Source of the DNA: Symbiodinium microadriaticum
Lineage: Eukaryota; Sar; Dinophyceae; Suessiales; Symbiodiniaceae
Assembly (NCBI GenBank): GCA_001939145.1
Contig: LSRX01000485.1
Location: 57,677 to 121,676, forward strand
Direction of reading: 5' to 3'
DNA: 64,000 bases
The notes under the pieces are model-generated. The model had not been told where the DNA came from. It searched no databases and worked only from the letters and a program-made list of their open reading frames with translations. Made by a program: the position numbers and the translations under genes. How positions within the stretch are numbered: the stretch's first letter is position 1; each line of letters opens with the position of its first letter. This document shows, piece by piece, positions 9,770-21,500 of this stretch.

Positions 9770-10540
9770 AGGCTCGTTCAATCTACATCACCTCATCGTT
9801 GGGCTTCTTGCATATAAATGCACCGCCCATTGTCTGGATGACTACAAACGCTTGCGCGTCTTGCAGTTCAAATGGCGGTAGATCATGGAAGAATGGTGCC
9901 GAATGTATTTCCAGCAGTGAGTCAGATGCAATTCCAGAGTTGCAATATGCAATATGGTGGTCGAACCAGGATTTCCGGATCCTGCTTCTCGAGGTTGCTG
10001 TGGTCGCTCGAAAGCCGCTAACTTCTGATCCTCGACACGAGCGATAAGCTCTAACGCCTGTTGCTCCGTAGTCTCTGGACATCCGTCCCTCACCCGCAGC
10101 ACTAGCGTCTCACCATCTCGTCCAATAAGCTGACAGTGAGCCATGCCACTCCATCTTGTGGCCCAGAACTCCCACCAGCGATCCTAACGGAACAATCGGC
10201 AAGCCAGTATGAAGAACAATGTCCCTGTCTCATTCATCTTGACACCTACCACCTCATTTCCAGCCAAATGAACTCCAACTGTGCTAGCTGCTTGCCACGA
10301 GCTCGTCGTAGAGGATGTTTCGTTGGCGATGATCTTCTGCCTCGCATGCCAAGCACTCTTTGCTTCGGCCTTGCTGAGCCTTTGGCGTTTGTAAAGGTGT
10401 AAGCTGCAGAGATTTTGATGTTTTCAATCCCTGCCTGCAAATGTTGCTGGGCTGGCTTCAAAACTGGGCTACGCAACAACTGTCATACCCATCTTCTTGC
10501 ACCTCTGCAACCATCTTGGCCAGCTTCTGAACTTCTCAAG
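9770..10540 (-). CDS. Unrecognised spliced gene
   Basis: Four minus-strand stretches look like exons of one gene. About 10539-10464 gives EVQKLAKMVAEVQEDGYDS. About 10397-10190 gives KAEAKSAWHARQKI, then ASTVGVHLAGNEVVGVKMN and a stop. About 10144-9990 gives MAHCQLIGRDGETLVLRV then CPETTEQQALELIARVEDQK. About 9880-9770 gives ELQDAQAFVVIQTMGG. The composition is soluble, mixed alpha/beta, with a hydrophilic end in each exon and AG acceptors nearby. I do not recognise a family and could not join all phases. The stop at the end of the second stretch implies a splice site a few codons before it. A hydrophobic stretch (SWAVLGLCCLAQGAVL, near 10,770) may be an upstream exon or signal segment. Confidence 0.4.
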
Positions 10541-11730
10541 GCAAAAAGCCTTTTTGCTTGGAGAATCAACTCCCTGAAGATGCTTCAACACCACTCCACG
10601 ATAAGCAAGAGGGCTCGAGGAGGAGTGAGGAAATACAGGGCCTTGACTGCTTGACCAGGTGGTTTGCTGCCAGTGAGGGTCAAGGATCCAGTAACTTTGT
10701 TCTTTCCGATGTCCTCTAGCTCTCGGCAAGGCTTCGAGGACAGCGCCTTGGGCTAGACAGCACAGACCGAGAACCGCCCAACTCGACAAATGCTGTAGGG
10801 CATGCTTGCGAGGGGCAGGTTTGATGTGCGTTCGCTTAGATGCAAAAGGAATCGCCTTGAGCTTTCGGCTATGTTTGCTTGAATTGGCAGTTGTGTCCGC
10901 TTTTTCGATCAAGAATTTCGGTCACCTTCAGGCAAAGACATTTAGACAACCCGTATATTATATATATACATATGGACAAATAAATAAATAAATCTGTATA
11001 TACATATATATCTATACGATATAGATATTTCAAAGAGAGATGTATTTATATATGAAAAAATATACATAGTATGCTACATATAAATATAAATAAATATATA
11101 TATTTTTTTTAGATTTTTTATAGATATGAAAAAATGAAGTCATTAATATATGGAAATATAAAGCTCGAAATAGACGTCGCAGATTTTTTTGAATTTTTTT
11201 CATTGATTTCTATGATTTAATATATATTTCATTATTTACGTAGCTTATTCTACTTTTCAAAATCAAAAATAATTATATTTGACAAGAGGCTTATTTTATT
11301 TTATTTGTCATGAATAGATGGAAATGAAAAAGAGATATATAAATAAAGAGATATAATAATAAGATAATGATTAAATTTTATTGATGAATTGGGTAGTTTC
11401 TCTTTATCTCTTATATATGACTTTATTCAATTCAATTTTTTTCTTTGATAAATAAACTCTATTCTGATAAAACTTAATTAGTTATTCATTTTATTAGATT
11501 ATTGGAGATTTATCTGCAATTTTTCATAAAAAATTTTATATTTACAAGAAAAATAAGAATATATAATTAGATATATATTCAGATATAGATAGCTAGATAT
11601 ATATATATAAATGAATTATCGATTTATTATTTTTATAATATCTAATATTTTTCATTGAATACATATTATGTCTTTTTTTTGATTTGATAAGAAAAATTCA
11701 TTTTTATAAAAATCAATAAATAAATCATCA

Positions 11731-11766
11731 GAGAGAGAGAGAGAGAGATATATATATATATATATA
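11731..11766. repeat. (AG)n(AT)n compound microsatellite
   Basis: An uninterrupted ag dinucleotide run passes directly into an at run inside the AT-rich island. Confidence 0.95.
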
Positions 11767-12309
11767 TTTATTTCATTTTGAAAAAATTATTGTTTTTCTC
11801 TTTGAATTTCGATAAAAAATATATCACGATATAAATTCTTTATTAAAATTGCTCAATCTTAATTTCAAAAATCTGGGTATAAAAGAATTGAAAATATTAA
11901 TTCTTATATAGATTATTTTAAATATCCTGATGATCGAATAAAATCCAAAATCAGAATAAGATAAATTAAAATCTGCTAATTCGGATTTATGTATCCGCCC
12001 AAAATTGCCAATTTATAGAATTTAAATATTTCGAAGAATTTAAATATTTCGATACGCGCTATAAATCCAAAATAAATTAAATTGATATGTCTATCGATAA
12101 AGATTTCAAAATTAATAATATTTAATGACCTATATAAATTCATAAGGCATTTTTTTAGAGATCATTTTTATTTTCATAAATCAAATTTTCTGATCTATGA
12201 AAAAAAAATTATTTCTCGCGATCCATTATATATATAAGATTTCTTTTCTTTATTTATAGAGATAGAAGACATATATTTTGTCTTCTGGAATCTATTTTAG
12301 CAATTTGAT

Positions 12310-12840
12310 TTTATCTTATATTTTCAAGATATTCCTTGATTTTTCTACGAAATATTTCGTAATCTTCCATCTGAAATCTTATATTCTTAATTTTTCATAA
12401 GATTTCCAAGGATTTCAATATTCGATGAAATATATCTCTAGGATTCTGAAAGATATCTTGAGATTTCGAAAGATATATATAAATTGCAAAAAAAAATTCG
12501 AAGATTTTTCAATTATTATCATTGTCATTGATTTATTTCTAAATATATTGATAGATTCTAAAAAGATTTTATTCGAAATATTTTATGATATCTCTTGAAA
12601 TCTCTATACGGAAGATTCAATCTAAAATATTAATATATTGCTAAATCCTAAATTCGTTATTCTTCGTAAGATTTTGAAGAATTTCAATATTTCTGAAAAA
12701 TATCTTGAGATCTCGAAAAATATATATACATTATTAAGAAATGCCGAAGATTTTCTTTTAATATTACTGGTTTCCAAATATATTGATAGATTCTGAAAAG
12801 ATTTTGATCGAAATTTTTATGATATATTTTGATTTTTAAA
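12310..12840. repeat. Diverged tandem duplication in the AT island
   Basis: The order gatttc-caat-att, atcttgagat, cgaagatttt, aaatatattgatag, attct-aaaagatttt is found from about 12,401 to 12,597 and again from about 12,671 to 12,832. The offset falls from 269 bp at the start to 235 bp at the end, so the copies differ by indels of about 34 bp as well as by substitutions. A weaker third start may lie upstream near 12,320. Confidence 0.55.
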
Positions 12841-14400
12841 AAATATTGATCGAATATATATTTTTGAATCGCTTCTTGCTTATAGATTTTCAAAAATCAG
12901 CAAGATTAGTCGCAATATTCGTGCTAATATTAAAATATAAATTTATTTGAAGATCTATTTTTGACGACATTCTGCATTAAGAAATTTCATGAAAAATCAA
13001 AATAATAAGATATTTTGGAATTTCCTATCTCAATAACAAGAAAAGTCACGAGATCAATGACCAATTTTTGAAATAAAAAAGAGAAAAAAAATCCAAAATC
13101 TCAAGATGAATCTCAATAGATCCTATCATAAAATTTATTTTCAATATCTATAATATTTAGATCCGACTAAATTATTTAGATTTATCGCTCCTTTATCGTT
13201 CTTTGTTTTTGAAATTAATATTCTTTAGCTTTATCAACGACAGAGATTAAATCAATTTAGACGCCAAATAATTTAGAGACATATAATAATAAAAAGAATA
13301 GGTAATACCCCTTAGCCAATACAAATTTCGATTTAGAGGCGTTCAATCATAATCTAATAGATGATATTTTCGCAAGAAAAAATTACTCAATTTTTCAGAT
13401 CATCTAAATATCTAAATAGAATTTTCAACTCGTAACAATTTAGATTTTTATCAGAATCTCTAATACAGTAGAAGATTGAAATATATCAAAATTAAATTCT
13501 TCCTAATAATTTAAGTCTCACCTATATTCTCTAATAACAGACAAAAACCCCGAGATTTCAAGATTTTTTAAGCCAATAACAGAAGAAATCGATATCATAA
13601 AATCAAAAAATAATATTATATATATATATTTTAGTAGACGAAATAATCTTCATTAAATACATTTTTTGTTTATCATTAATTAAATTTCAGACGGAATCTA
13701 TCGACGATCTCAAGGGAATACACCAGCTCTCGATAGCTCGACTCGCCATTAACATCAAATTCAAAATATATTTTATTAAAAGACGAAGATATATAATAAA
13801 TCATCAAAATTGGAGATAATTAATAGATTCATATTTTTTTTGAAAGAAACAAAAATAGAATCAGAGAAAATATAATTTTTAATTCATATATCAGACCTCC
13901 CTAAATCGAATATATTAGTTTTGGCAATCCAATATGAAATATTAAATTCAATAGATAATAATTTTCAGAATTATTTCTCAATATATTTAGAATATATATT
14001 CTTAAAAAAAAAATATTTTTGGTAGAATATATATATTTTTCTAGTATTCTATATATAAATTTAGATCTATTAATATTTAGAATTATATATAAATGAATAA
14101 ATAGTCAAGAAAAAGGCGCTAAGATATTTATCAACCAATTAATTTGAAGATTATATATTTCTATATTACTTTCCCGCTCTAGATATTTATCTATTTATTT
14201 ATTTAATTCTCTACTATCTAGCTATTTTTCATTATATCTTCATCTATTATTTCTGGCCGTCTAAATCTTTATATGGCTAATTGCCTTATCATCTTTATCA
14301 TCTAATTCTTTATCTCGCTGTCTATTTCTTTTCTATCTTTTTCTCTCTTTGCCTATCTTTTTTTCTAGCCGCTTCCCTGTATATTCTTATCTATATCGAT

Positions 14401-14948
14401 AGAGAGGAGCACGAGCTTACTCCTAAGGGATTCATGAATTGTCTAGAACGCAACTAGGGCAGCGAGCGGCAGCTCTACCATACAGATCTGGGTTTTCCTC
14501 TGGAGCCACCACTGCATGATCTGTGACGACACCCGACGAGAACTGTCTTGGAGCGTCATCACGCGTGAACATGACCCCCCCCTGCTACCATCTCATTAGG
14601 CGGATCCTTCGAGATCGATAATGAGGAAACATCGATTGCCAGTATATTTATATGTATGTACTCTCATATGATGTTAAGCTCATATTTTGATTTCACAAGT
14701 AACTACAATATCACAACACAATTTCGACTCGTCTTCATGGCTAGGCGGTGGCCGACTTCACACATGTTACACGTGACTACAAATGTTGATTTCCAACCCA
14801 ACCCGATCAGAATTACTGGAGCAAAGACCCTCGATCTGCACCGAGTTGGCTCCCCGCATTGTCTGCTTCTTGCTGCTAACCACCCAGAGCACTGCTTTCG
14901 AGACTTTTGAGATGCTAGCAAGCTTTGGACCGAAAATTTTAAGATGCG
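14401..14948. other. No recognised gene after the AT island
   Basis: GC content rises from about 14,400. A run of eight C lies near 14,576. I saw no exon with recognisable motifs and no tRNA-like fold, although the first 90 bp after the boundary were checked for one. Confidence 0.4.
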
Positions 14949-15100
14949 ATGCAAAGAGACAGCTGGAGCAGATGGCGGACCAGTCTTTTTCACTTCTTAG
15001 TCAAGAAGTCGTCGTCCGAATCGTCGCCAAATAAGGATGCCCTGGAACGATTGCTCGAGCAGTACAAGCAAGCTTTGGCCTACAGCAAAGGGAATGAGCA
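14949..15100 (+). CDS. Possible short exon, function unknown
   Basis: A plus-strand frame contains VKKSSSESSPNKDALERLLE and then QYKQALAYSKG, an amphipathic helix after a serine-rich linker. It is the only coding-like plus-strand stretch in a region where neighbours are on the minus strand. No family is recognised, no splice sites were fixed, and it may be chance. Confidence 0.2.
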
Positions 15101-15318
15101 CACATGCAACACCGCACATCTTTTCTGGGCTGGCATCTGGCAGCTGCCAGCAGCTTTGAAACATGCGCACACGCAGCTATTCCAACACTGTGAGCGCTGA
15201 CACTCAGGGCCAACATCCCTCACACCGCGGACGAACCAGCAAGTGCTTGGACACGACAGGGAATGTCCGCACATGCGAACACACATCAGGCGGCGAAGCC
15301 TGCTGAGATTTGTGTTAC

Positions 15319-16647
15319 GTCCGGCTTGATCTGAAGAGCTTCTTCCTCTTGACAGCGAGAGCACCGGCAAAAAAAGCCCCAATTGTCCAGCAGATGCCTC
15401 TGGCGCTGATGGAATGGCTGCTCAGTAAAGCCCGTTTCCCATCCTCCGTAGCTCAGGAAGATCTCTTCCTGCGCGGATGAGAAGCTGTCGGAATACTGGC
15501 AGCAGGTAGCTGCTGTTTCGTTCGATGGACAGACGCCAACAAATTAAAGTCAGTGGGACTGTACATGCACGAAAACACAAGGACGATCTTCACCTATCAG
15601 CACGAGCATCTCCCGAACAGTCTCTGCAGTAGCGAAACATCCAGCACATCGCGGAACCACGATTGCCACCGATAGCTGATTTCTGATTATGTTTGCACGC
15701 GAGCACGAAACTGCGTGATGAATCCAGGCCATGATGATCTCTTTATACTTGCTTCAGTGCATGGCCAAAGCACTTCAAGCCGTGCAACTGGTACAATCAT
15801 GACATATCATGACAAGTCCCTGTCCTGAGAATTGACATACGTTGTTGTCATGAGCATCGCTGGATGGCCATCACCGACCATCCGGGCATTTGGAAGGCAC
15901 GAATGGTTAGCACGCGACATAACCTCGAAAAGGGCAGTAGTGCTGCCCTTTCGACCTGCCAAAGGAACATGTTGACTGTGCGTCTCCACATGATGTTGGG
16001 ATGTTGCAAGACGCTCGAAGCAGCCGCTTAGGTGCCTCTGAAGCGAAAGCAGTTCGACATGAGGATCATCTAAGCCAACGAAGGTGCTCCATCTCACCCG
16101 GGAGGGAATTCCGTGGCTGTGCTGGGCTACACGCAAGGAATCGGGAAGCGCTTTGCTGCTGTGCGAAAGGCACCTCCACTCAGCACAGCACACAGCTGGA
16201 ATCCAGCTTGTTCCCGTTCCTGCCGTGCCATGCAGCCACAGCCTCAGCCTTCACTGCTTGGCAAACATGTCGGGCTTTGCTTCCTGCTGCTGCGCCCTCA
16301 GAAAAGTTGTGCGCGAAGATTTTCTGTATGCCGTCCTGCCGACTGCCAAGCTGGGTAAGGCGACAAAGGCTACAGGATAAAGTGGCTGCGGCTGCTAAGT
16401 CACCTTTGCCTGCTTTGCCTGGCACTGCTCTCTGGACTTCACTCCGATCTGCCGCGGCTCCTGACCAACGCTTTTGCAGGCAAAGCGCCATGCCGCCACA
16501 TAGCGGGAGCATTTTAGCTCAAGAATCTCTTCATCCGGCCTTGCAAACTGGATCAACCCGCTTTAGACCGCATAGCTGCAGCCTCCCAGGTTCCCCAGTC
16601 TGCCAAGTCCCGCACATTTCGAGAAGTGGCGTCTCCTCCAGAATCGC
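15319..16647 (-). CDS. SMYD-type SET domain protein, partial
   Basis: Lysine methyltransferase of the SET superfamily, SMYD-like. Minus-strand exons that join in phase are 16647-16616 (AILEETPLLE, the usual start of the SET core), 16086-16013 (GLDDPHVELLSLQRHL), 15955-15841 (LFEVMSRANHSCLPNA, carrying the NHSCxPN signature that binds S-adenosylmethionine) and 15484-15319 (AQEEIFLSYGGWETG, the catalytic tyrosine strand, then NWGFFCRCSRCQEEE, a post-SET cysteine cluster). All three introns between these exons begin with GT, the third with GTATGT. The N-terminal exons before 16647 and the end after 15319 were not fixed, and I did not find the MYND zinc finger that interrupts SET in animal SMYD proteins. 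Substrate cannot be told from sequence; histone or non-histone lysines are both possible. Confidence 0.7.
16510..16523 (+). other. Spliced-leader-like relict
   Basis: cattttagctcaag differs by one base from the 3' end of the dinoflagellate trans-spliced leader (CATTTTGGCTCAAG). Genomic copies of the leader arise when trans-spliced mRNAs are retroposed. The five bases before it do not match the rest of the leader well, so this may be coincidence. Confidence 0.25.
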
Positions 16648-16821
16648 CTGATGCGAGCTGTGACTGTAAGCAGCAGAAAAAGATTTGCTCTCACTTCGAA
16701 ATATGCAACGAGTCAGCCTGAGTTCCCCAAGCGACACATAGCCGGATCCGGCGATGTGCTAAAGCCTTTTCCCAAATTTGTCAGTCGTGTATGAATCATA
16801 AGGCACGGTGCAGCTCGTCTG

Positions 16822-17012
16822 CTGCGGCTCTCAGACTCGTCTTGCACACTTCTTGTCAGGGCAAGTGCAGCCAGAAGGGCGTCTGACACATTACCACACG
16901 AAGCCATTGCTTCATCTGCTACGACTGTCAGACTCGTCTTGCACACGTCTTGTCAGGGCAAGTGCAGCAAGAAGGGCGGCTGACACATTACCACACGAGC
17001 CAATTGAATGCT
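16822..17012 (-). repeat. 97-bp tandem duplication, possibly of an exon
   Basis: tcagactcgtcttgcacac begins at 16831 and again at 16928, and the two copies stay closely similar through acattaccacacga. On the minus strand each copy encodes a helix of the type NVSDALLAALALTR followed by VQDESESRSR. The unit is not a multiple of three, so it would be duplicated exon plus flanking intron rather than a repeated peptide in one exon. Confidence 0.75.
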
Positions 17013-18597
17013 TTGGCTAGAGAGCCTTCATCAATACCCGTTGACGAACGAATTCAGCGTGTTAGACATCGCAAACAATTTCCAGCAAGCATAACTACAG
17101 ATGCAACGCCTCGCACTTCTGGTCGAAGCAATTCTTGCCCATGCCAAACACAACGATCAACACTTGGCGAGGTGTGATGGTTTCCGCGTTTGTACCTATG
17201 TCACATTACAAGGCAGGAAGAGCAAAAGCCAAACACAAATATGTAGCTTCCTGTCCAACGAAGACGTCACACCGTCACGTTCGATGGCAGCTCGAAACCA
17301 GATTGTGAAAGCTGCACAGAAGCAGACAGATTGCAATGAAATGCTTCTGGTGTTGGTATGTCATGCCGGTCAGGAGTTGCCCGATTGACATGCATGAATA
17401 CCGTGTCGTAGCACAGTAACCGACACATCTTCGTGCTTCGACCGAGCCTCGTCTGCCTCCAAATGGCGCAGTGCCACCAGGCGATGCTGGCCATCTGGAC
17501 ATCGCTCTACTGCCACAGCGGCCATTGGGCGGACATACAGGATCACTGTAAAACGTTGGCTGCTTCCTCTAGCTTTTGTATACCTTTCATCTTTTATATC
17601 CTTTCAGGTAAGATCTTGTAGGCTGTGGTTGTAGTGTGCAGCACATGACAGCACGCCTGTGAGACTCAGCGACTCAAGCCTTGAACCCAACGGCTGAGGT
17701 ATGAAGTGGTCCATGTTCACGAATATTTCCATGGCACCGCCGGTAAAGAATTTGGACTGCAACAGCTGCAGCGCGTTGCAGCGCTACGGTCCGGTGTGCA
17801 GCTTTTTGGTGCAAGAAGCTTACTAAGTAGTCAACCTAGTCTGGCGGTCTTCTTCGTGCACCCGTTTATGTACATGCCATTTCGATCTACAACACATCTG
17901 TATGTGTCATGCAGCACATGCTACACCCGGTTTCTTTGCGAGTCTTGCAAGTTTCAATCATGGCACCACATACCTATGTACAGATCAACACAGGAGCATG
18001 TTGAGACGCACACATCCAAATAAGTCCCATGTCCATCACGCATCTGTCCTTTGCTTCGAGCGGCGAAAAAGACGGAAGGCCAGGCATGAGGAAGGTCTTA
18101 GTTTCCGGCCGGTAGTACTCATCCTGAATTTCGAGAGCACTCCCCGATTGGCTCGTCTGCAGGCTTGCCGGAGCATCCATCCCAGCCACGGTCGATACAT
18201 CCTGGACCAGCTGGAACAACGGACATTTGGGTATTTGCGGAACCAGCCTTTCCCGAACAACTCACATGAGATTGCATGTTGATTCCACCTGACAGCTGTT
18301 CCTTCCAATGACAAGTTAGCTTCGTGTAGACTTGATTTGCGCAAAGGAAAACATTAAAACAACAGCAGACAGTGCCTACGTGCCCGAAGGCGAATGAATC
18401 GCAAAACTTCTGCTCTGGCCTCCATTGGAGTCTCGACGGAGGGATCGCAAAGTTCTCGTGGACAGGTTTTGAACACGAAGCAAACCTGAACAGAGTCCTA
18501 GTGTCTCTCCTGTTTGGCAATGCTGCAGCTGCCAACCTCTCTAGCGGTGCGGTGCGCAAAGCAGAGATCGCTGCAAACAGTGCCCAGGGGCACTTGC
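17013..18597. other. No firm gene; possible C-terminal exon of the transporter
   Basis: Between the two minus-strand genes. At about 18,170-18,030 the minus strand reads ALEIQDEYYRPETKTFLMP, an acidic stretch that could be the cytosolic tail of the MFS transporter, but I could not connect it in phase. The rest shows no motif I recognise. Confidence 0.35.
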
Positions 18598-21500
18598 AAG
18601 TCCACAACAGGCCACCACTGCGAGATAGACACAGGCCCATCTGTAAGAAGCTAGGTCCTGACAGAACGATAGCGACAATCCTAGCAGACCAGGCAAATTG
18701 GACAGGAGTCCTTGATAATGCCTATCGTGAGGTTCGAGACAATCATGCTCGTCCCAGAACCCGCTTGATTCATGCCCACTGCCAAGCTTTCCATCTTCTT
18801 CTGAAGATCAGCAGGGGCGACGGCAGCAATGATCAGAGGGAGAGTACTGTATGAAGCACATACAGATACCTAAGCTGCGAAGATTTCGAGGCCTCCGTCG
18901 TGGTAACGCCTACAGCTATCCTTGACAAGTTATGCATTCCGAGACACTGCGTATCCAAGTCCCACAAGCAGAATGCCGAGAACGATCCATCTCAGCACAG
19001 CGATCACCAAGAATGCAATCACAAGGAGCAGCATGCCGGTTCCTTAGAGTCAGCTCCCAGAGGCGCTCGCAGGAGCCGGCCTTTGCCTTTACTTGACTCT
19101 GCTCATGTCCCAAGAGCAACCAAACTTTTGAAATTGGGTTATAACCGCCTGGTGCTGAAAGTACCTTCAATCTGTGTCGTAACGGAGCATGCGCGATGAT
19201 GACGCCGTTTTGCCGCGGAGAACCGAAAGAGCTGCAATCCGATGGCCGATTGCTGGATTACGTACACGGCGGTAGAAAGTTTCTGCAAGCAGAAGATGCT
19301 CTCAGTTGCAACCGAAGAGCCAAAAGCCACCAGCTTGTGTGACAAACTGGATCCGAGCAAGGGTGCGAAAGCAGGGCTGCAGATTGAAATCATAGGAGCC
19401 AAGGCAATGATGAAGCCGGCGTTGTCGGCCGAGTATCCGAATTCCTTTTGGAGCATGTCGTCGCCAATCACTTCAAACGGAAAGACGACACCCCAAATAG
19501 CTGCAATACCAGACAAGAATACAAAGACCTCAGCCGCTGCAGTCATGGAGTGCCAGAGGATTGCTTTGCTCCGGTGTTGAAGCAAGTTTCGCGGAAGCAC
19601 GTGCTGCTTTGAGTTGAAACCGCTCGGCTTGGCTTGGGCAGCGGCGAGCTTGGGGACCTTTCGAAGCAAAGCCAGCTCTATGCGAGATGGTGGCTGTCGC
19701 CGCTCCAGCATCGGACGAACAGCCCGAGCAGTGGCCGTCCACTGAAACAAATAACCAAACAACAGAGTCGAAAGGAATGCCGCCACAACCAGCATCACCT
19801 CAGACAGCTCAGACATGTTTTTAATTGCTGTCGAGCCTCGAGGCAGAATCATGTTCAGCTAAGCTTGGCTATCTACATGCTCACGTTCTACGACTGAAGT
19901 CGCGACCAAGCTGCTGAGAACCACAACGAATCTAACACACCAAGGCTGTGGAGAAGTGGCCCAGACATCGGATAGGACATGCTGCCTGGGTGCTGTGCGT
20001 CAGGACAACACCACTTCAAGTTCTGCCAGGAATCTCCATTCTGCCCAAAAGCCAGCTTCTCACAGGTGCTCTACCATGCAATTCAATCTCACAGCGCACT
20101 CACCCATAGCATGAAGCCTGAGGATTAGATATTATTGGCACTTCGCCTCCCAAACGGATTGAGAGCACGATGGTGGTCATGGCACAATTCAAGCTTCTTC
20201 CTGTCCAGATCACAGCATCTTTTACATGGATCCCGTGCTGACATGAGCTGAAAGCATCTCAAAGCTGCCCGCTTGATCTCCCTACGATGGTACACTTCTT
20301 GACCGTCTGGGTACTTGCTTGACTTGCTCAAGTTGGCAAACCGCCAAGATTGTCTGTAATCGTGACTTGAAGAGTCGCTCTTGAAGAAAAGACTGCTTTG
20401 CCGCCGGTCCTTTGAAGAGATCGTATGTCAAAATGGTTTGCACCATGAGCAGAACCTGCTGTCTGAAGGCCGCACAATCAGGCTTTAGACATGGTGCTTT
20501 GGACGTGGAGCAAGTAATCGAATGATGTGGTAGTGAGAAGCTTCATGTGCCAAGGTGCATTCAGGCCTAACCAGAACAGGAGCCTTCCGAAGAGCATCAG
20601 CACCAAACTTTTCCACAGGTATCCCATGGTGGTGACACTGGAGCCTGTCGCAGGTCACTACGGAGTCAGGACTAGCAGTCTCAGGGGACCTACTGTACGG
20701 GCCGTGCGAGGACACTGCTGGACGAGGTCACTCATGACCGAAAGTCTTTCTCGGACAGATTAACCGGGTTCTTTTAGGCATGTTTGGGCTACTATCTGTC
20801 GCACTGGTCCGGGCATCAACAGCCCGAGATGTGTCTCGCATTCTTGCCACTGCATTGTACAAAGTACTACAGTCAGTCATCCTCCAATTCGCTTTGGTCG
20901 AGGCATTGTAGCATGCACATTGCCGGCAAGCATCTTTTCTACCAGCCGAAGGTGGTGCCGCCAAATGCCGCCAATAGTAATGCTGTGCAGGCTTTGTTCT
21001 AGTGGCTGTGCGAATCTAGGGGGCGAGACTAGGCAGGAAGCAAGAGCTGAACATAGCTCAGATTGAGCAGTATATCTCTCGCACTCGTATGGCAAATTCA
21101 TCACCACCACCCTTCCTCCAGCTTGCGATATCTTGCGGTCAGGAAGGCGGGCCAAGAGGAGGAATAGCAGCCAAATGGGACTTAGAGAGTCCTATCATGT
21201 TCTAGCGGATTGAGGCCTGAAGAGAAGTGGAGAACGAAATGCTCTGCGGCACACCGATGAAAAGCTAGCTTCTTTCAAACTGTGCTACATCAACACCCCT
21301 GGCAAACGGTGTCTGCTAAGCGTCGTCTTCGTTCATGCACCGTGCTTAGAGGCTGTCTGGTCGTATACTGCCAAGTTTTCAAATCCCTGGTCCCTGCTCC
21401 ATGTCCCCGCCAATCGCGCCTATCGCAGCCAAAAAGCTCGCCGCTATGGCACTGCTCGTGCGCCCCACGCGAGAAATCAACAAGCCTGAGGATGTGGCAC

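Larger units (their letters stand above)
10950..14400. other. 3.4-kb AT-rich island without genes
   Basis: Base composition changes abruptly near 10,950 and returns near 14,400. Inside, the sequence is dominated by A and T with frequent atatat, gatttt and aaaatc words, and the longest open frame is about 70 codons. No tRNA, rRNA, cox1, cox3 or cob-like peptide was noticed. It includes an (AG)n(TA)n tract and a diverged tandem repeat listed separately. It could be an AT-rich noncoding block of the nuclear chromosome, an organelle-derived insertion, or a misjoined contig. The sequence alone does not decide. Confidence 0.85.

Noticed and set aside
10950-14400. AT island as a mitochondrial or plastid genome fragment
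   Set aside because: No cox, cob, rRNA or photosystem peptide was noticed; left open as a test rather than called.
14400-14500. tRNA-like fold after the AT island
   Set aside because: No T-loop GGTTCGA-type element or matching acceptor stem was found.
16001-16651. Plus-strand 216-codon frame
   Set aside because: It lies opposite the SET gene exons and has no consistent protein character.
19242-19580. Plus-strand frame opposite the transporter
   Set aside because: Antisense to the large membrane exon 19836-19321.
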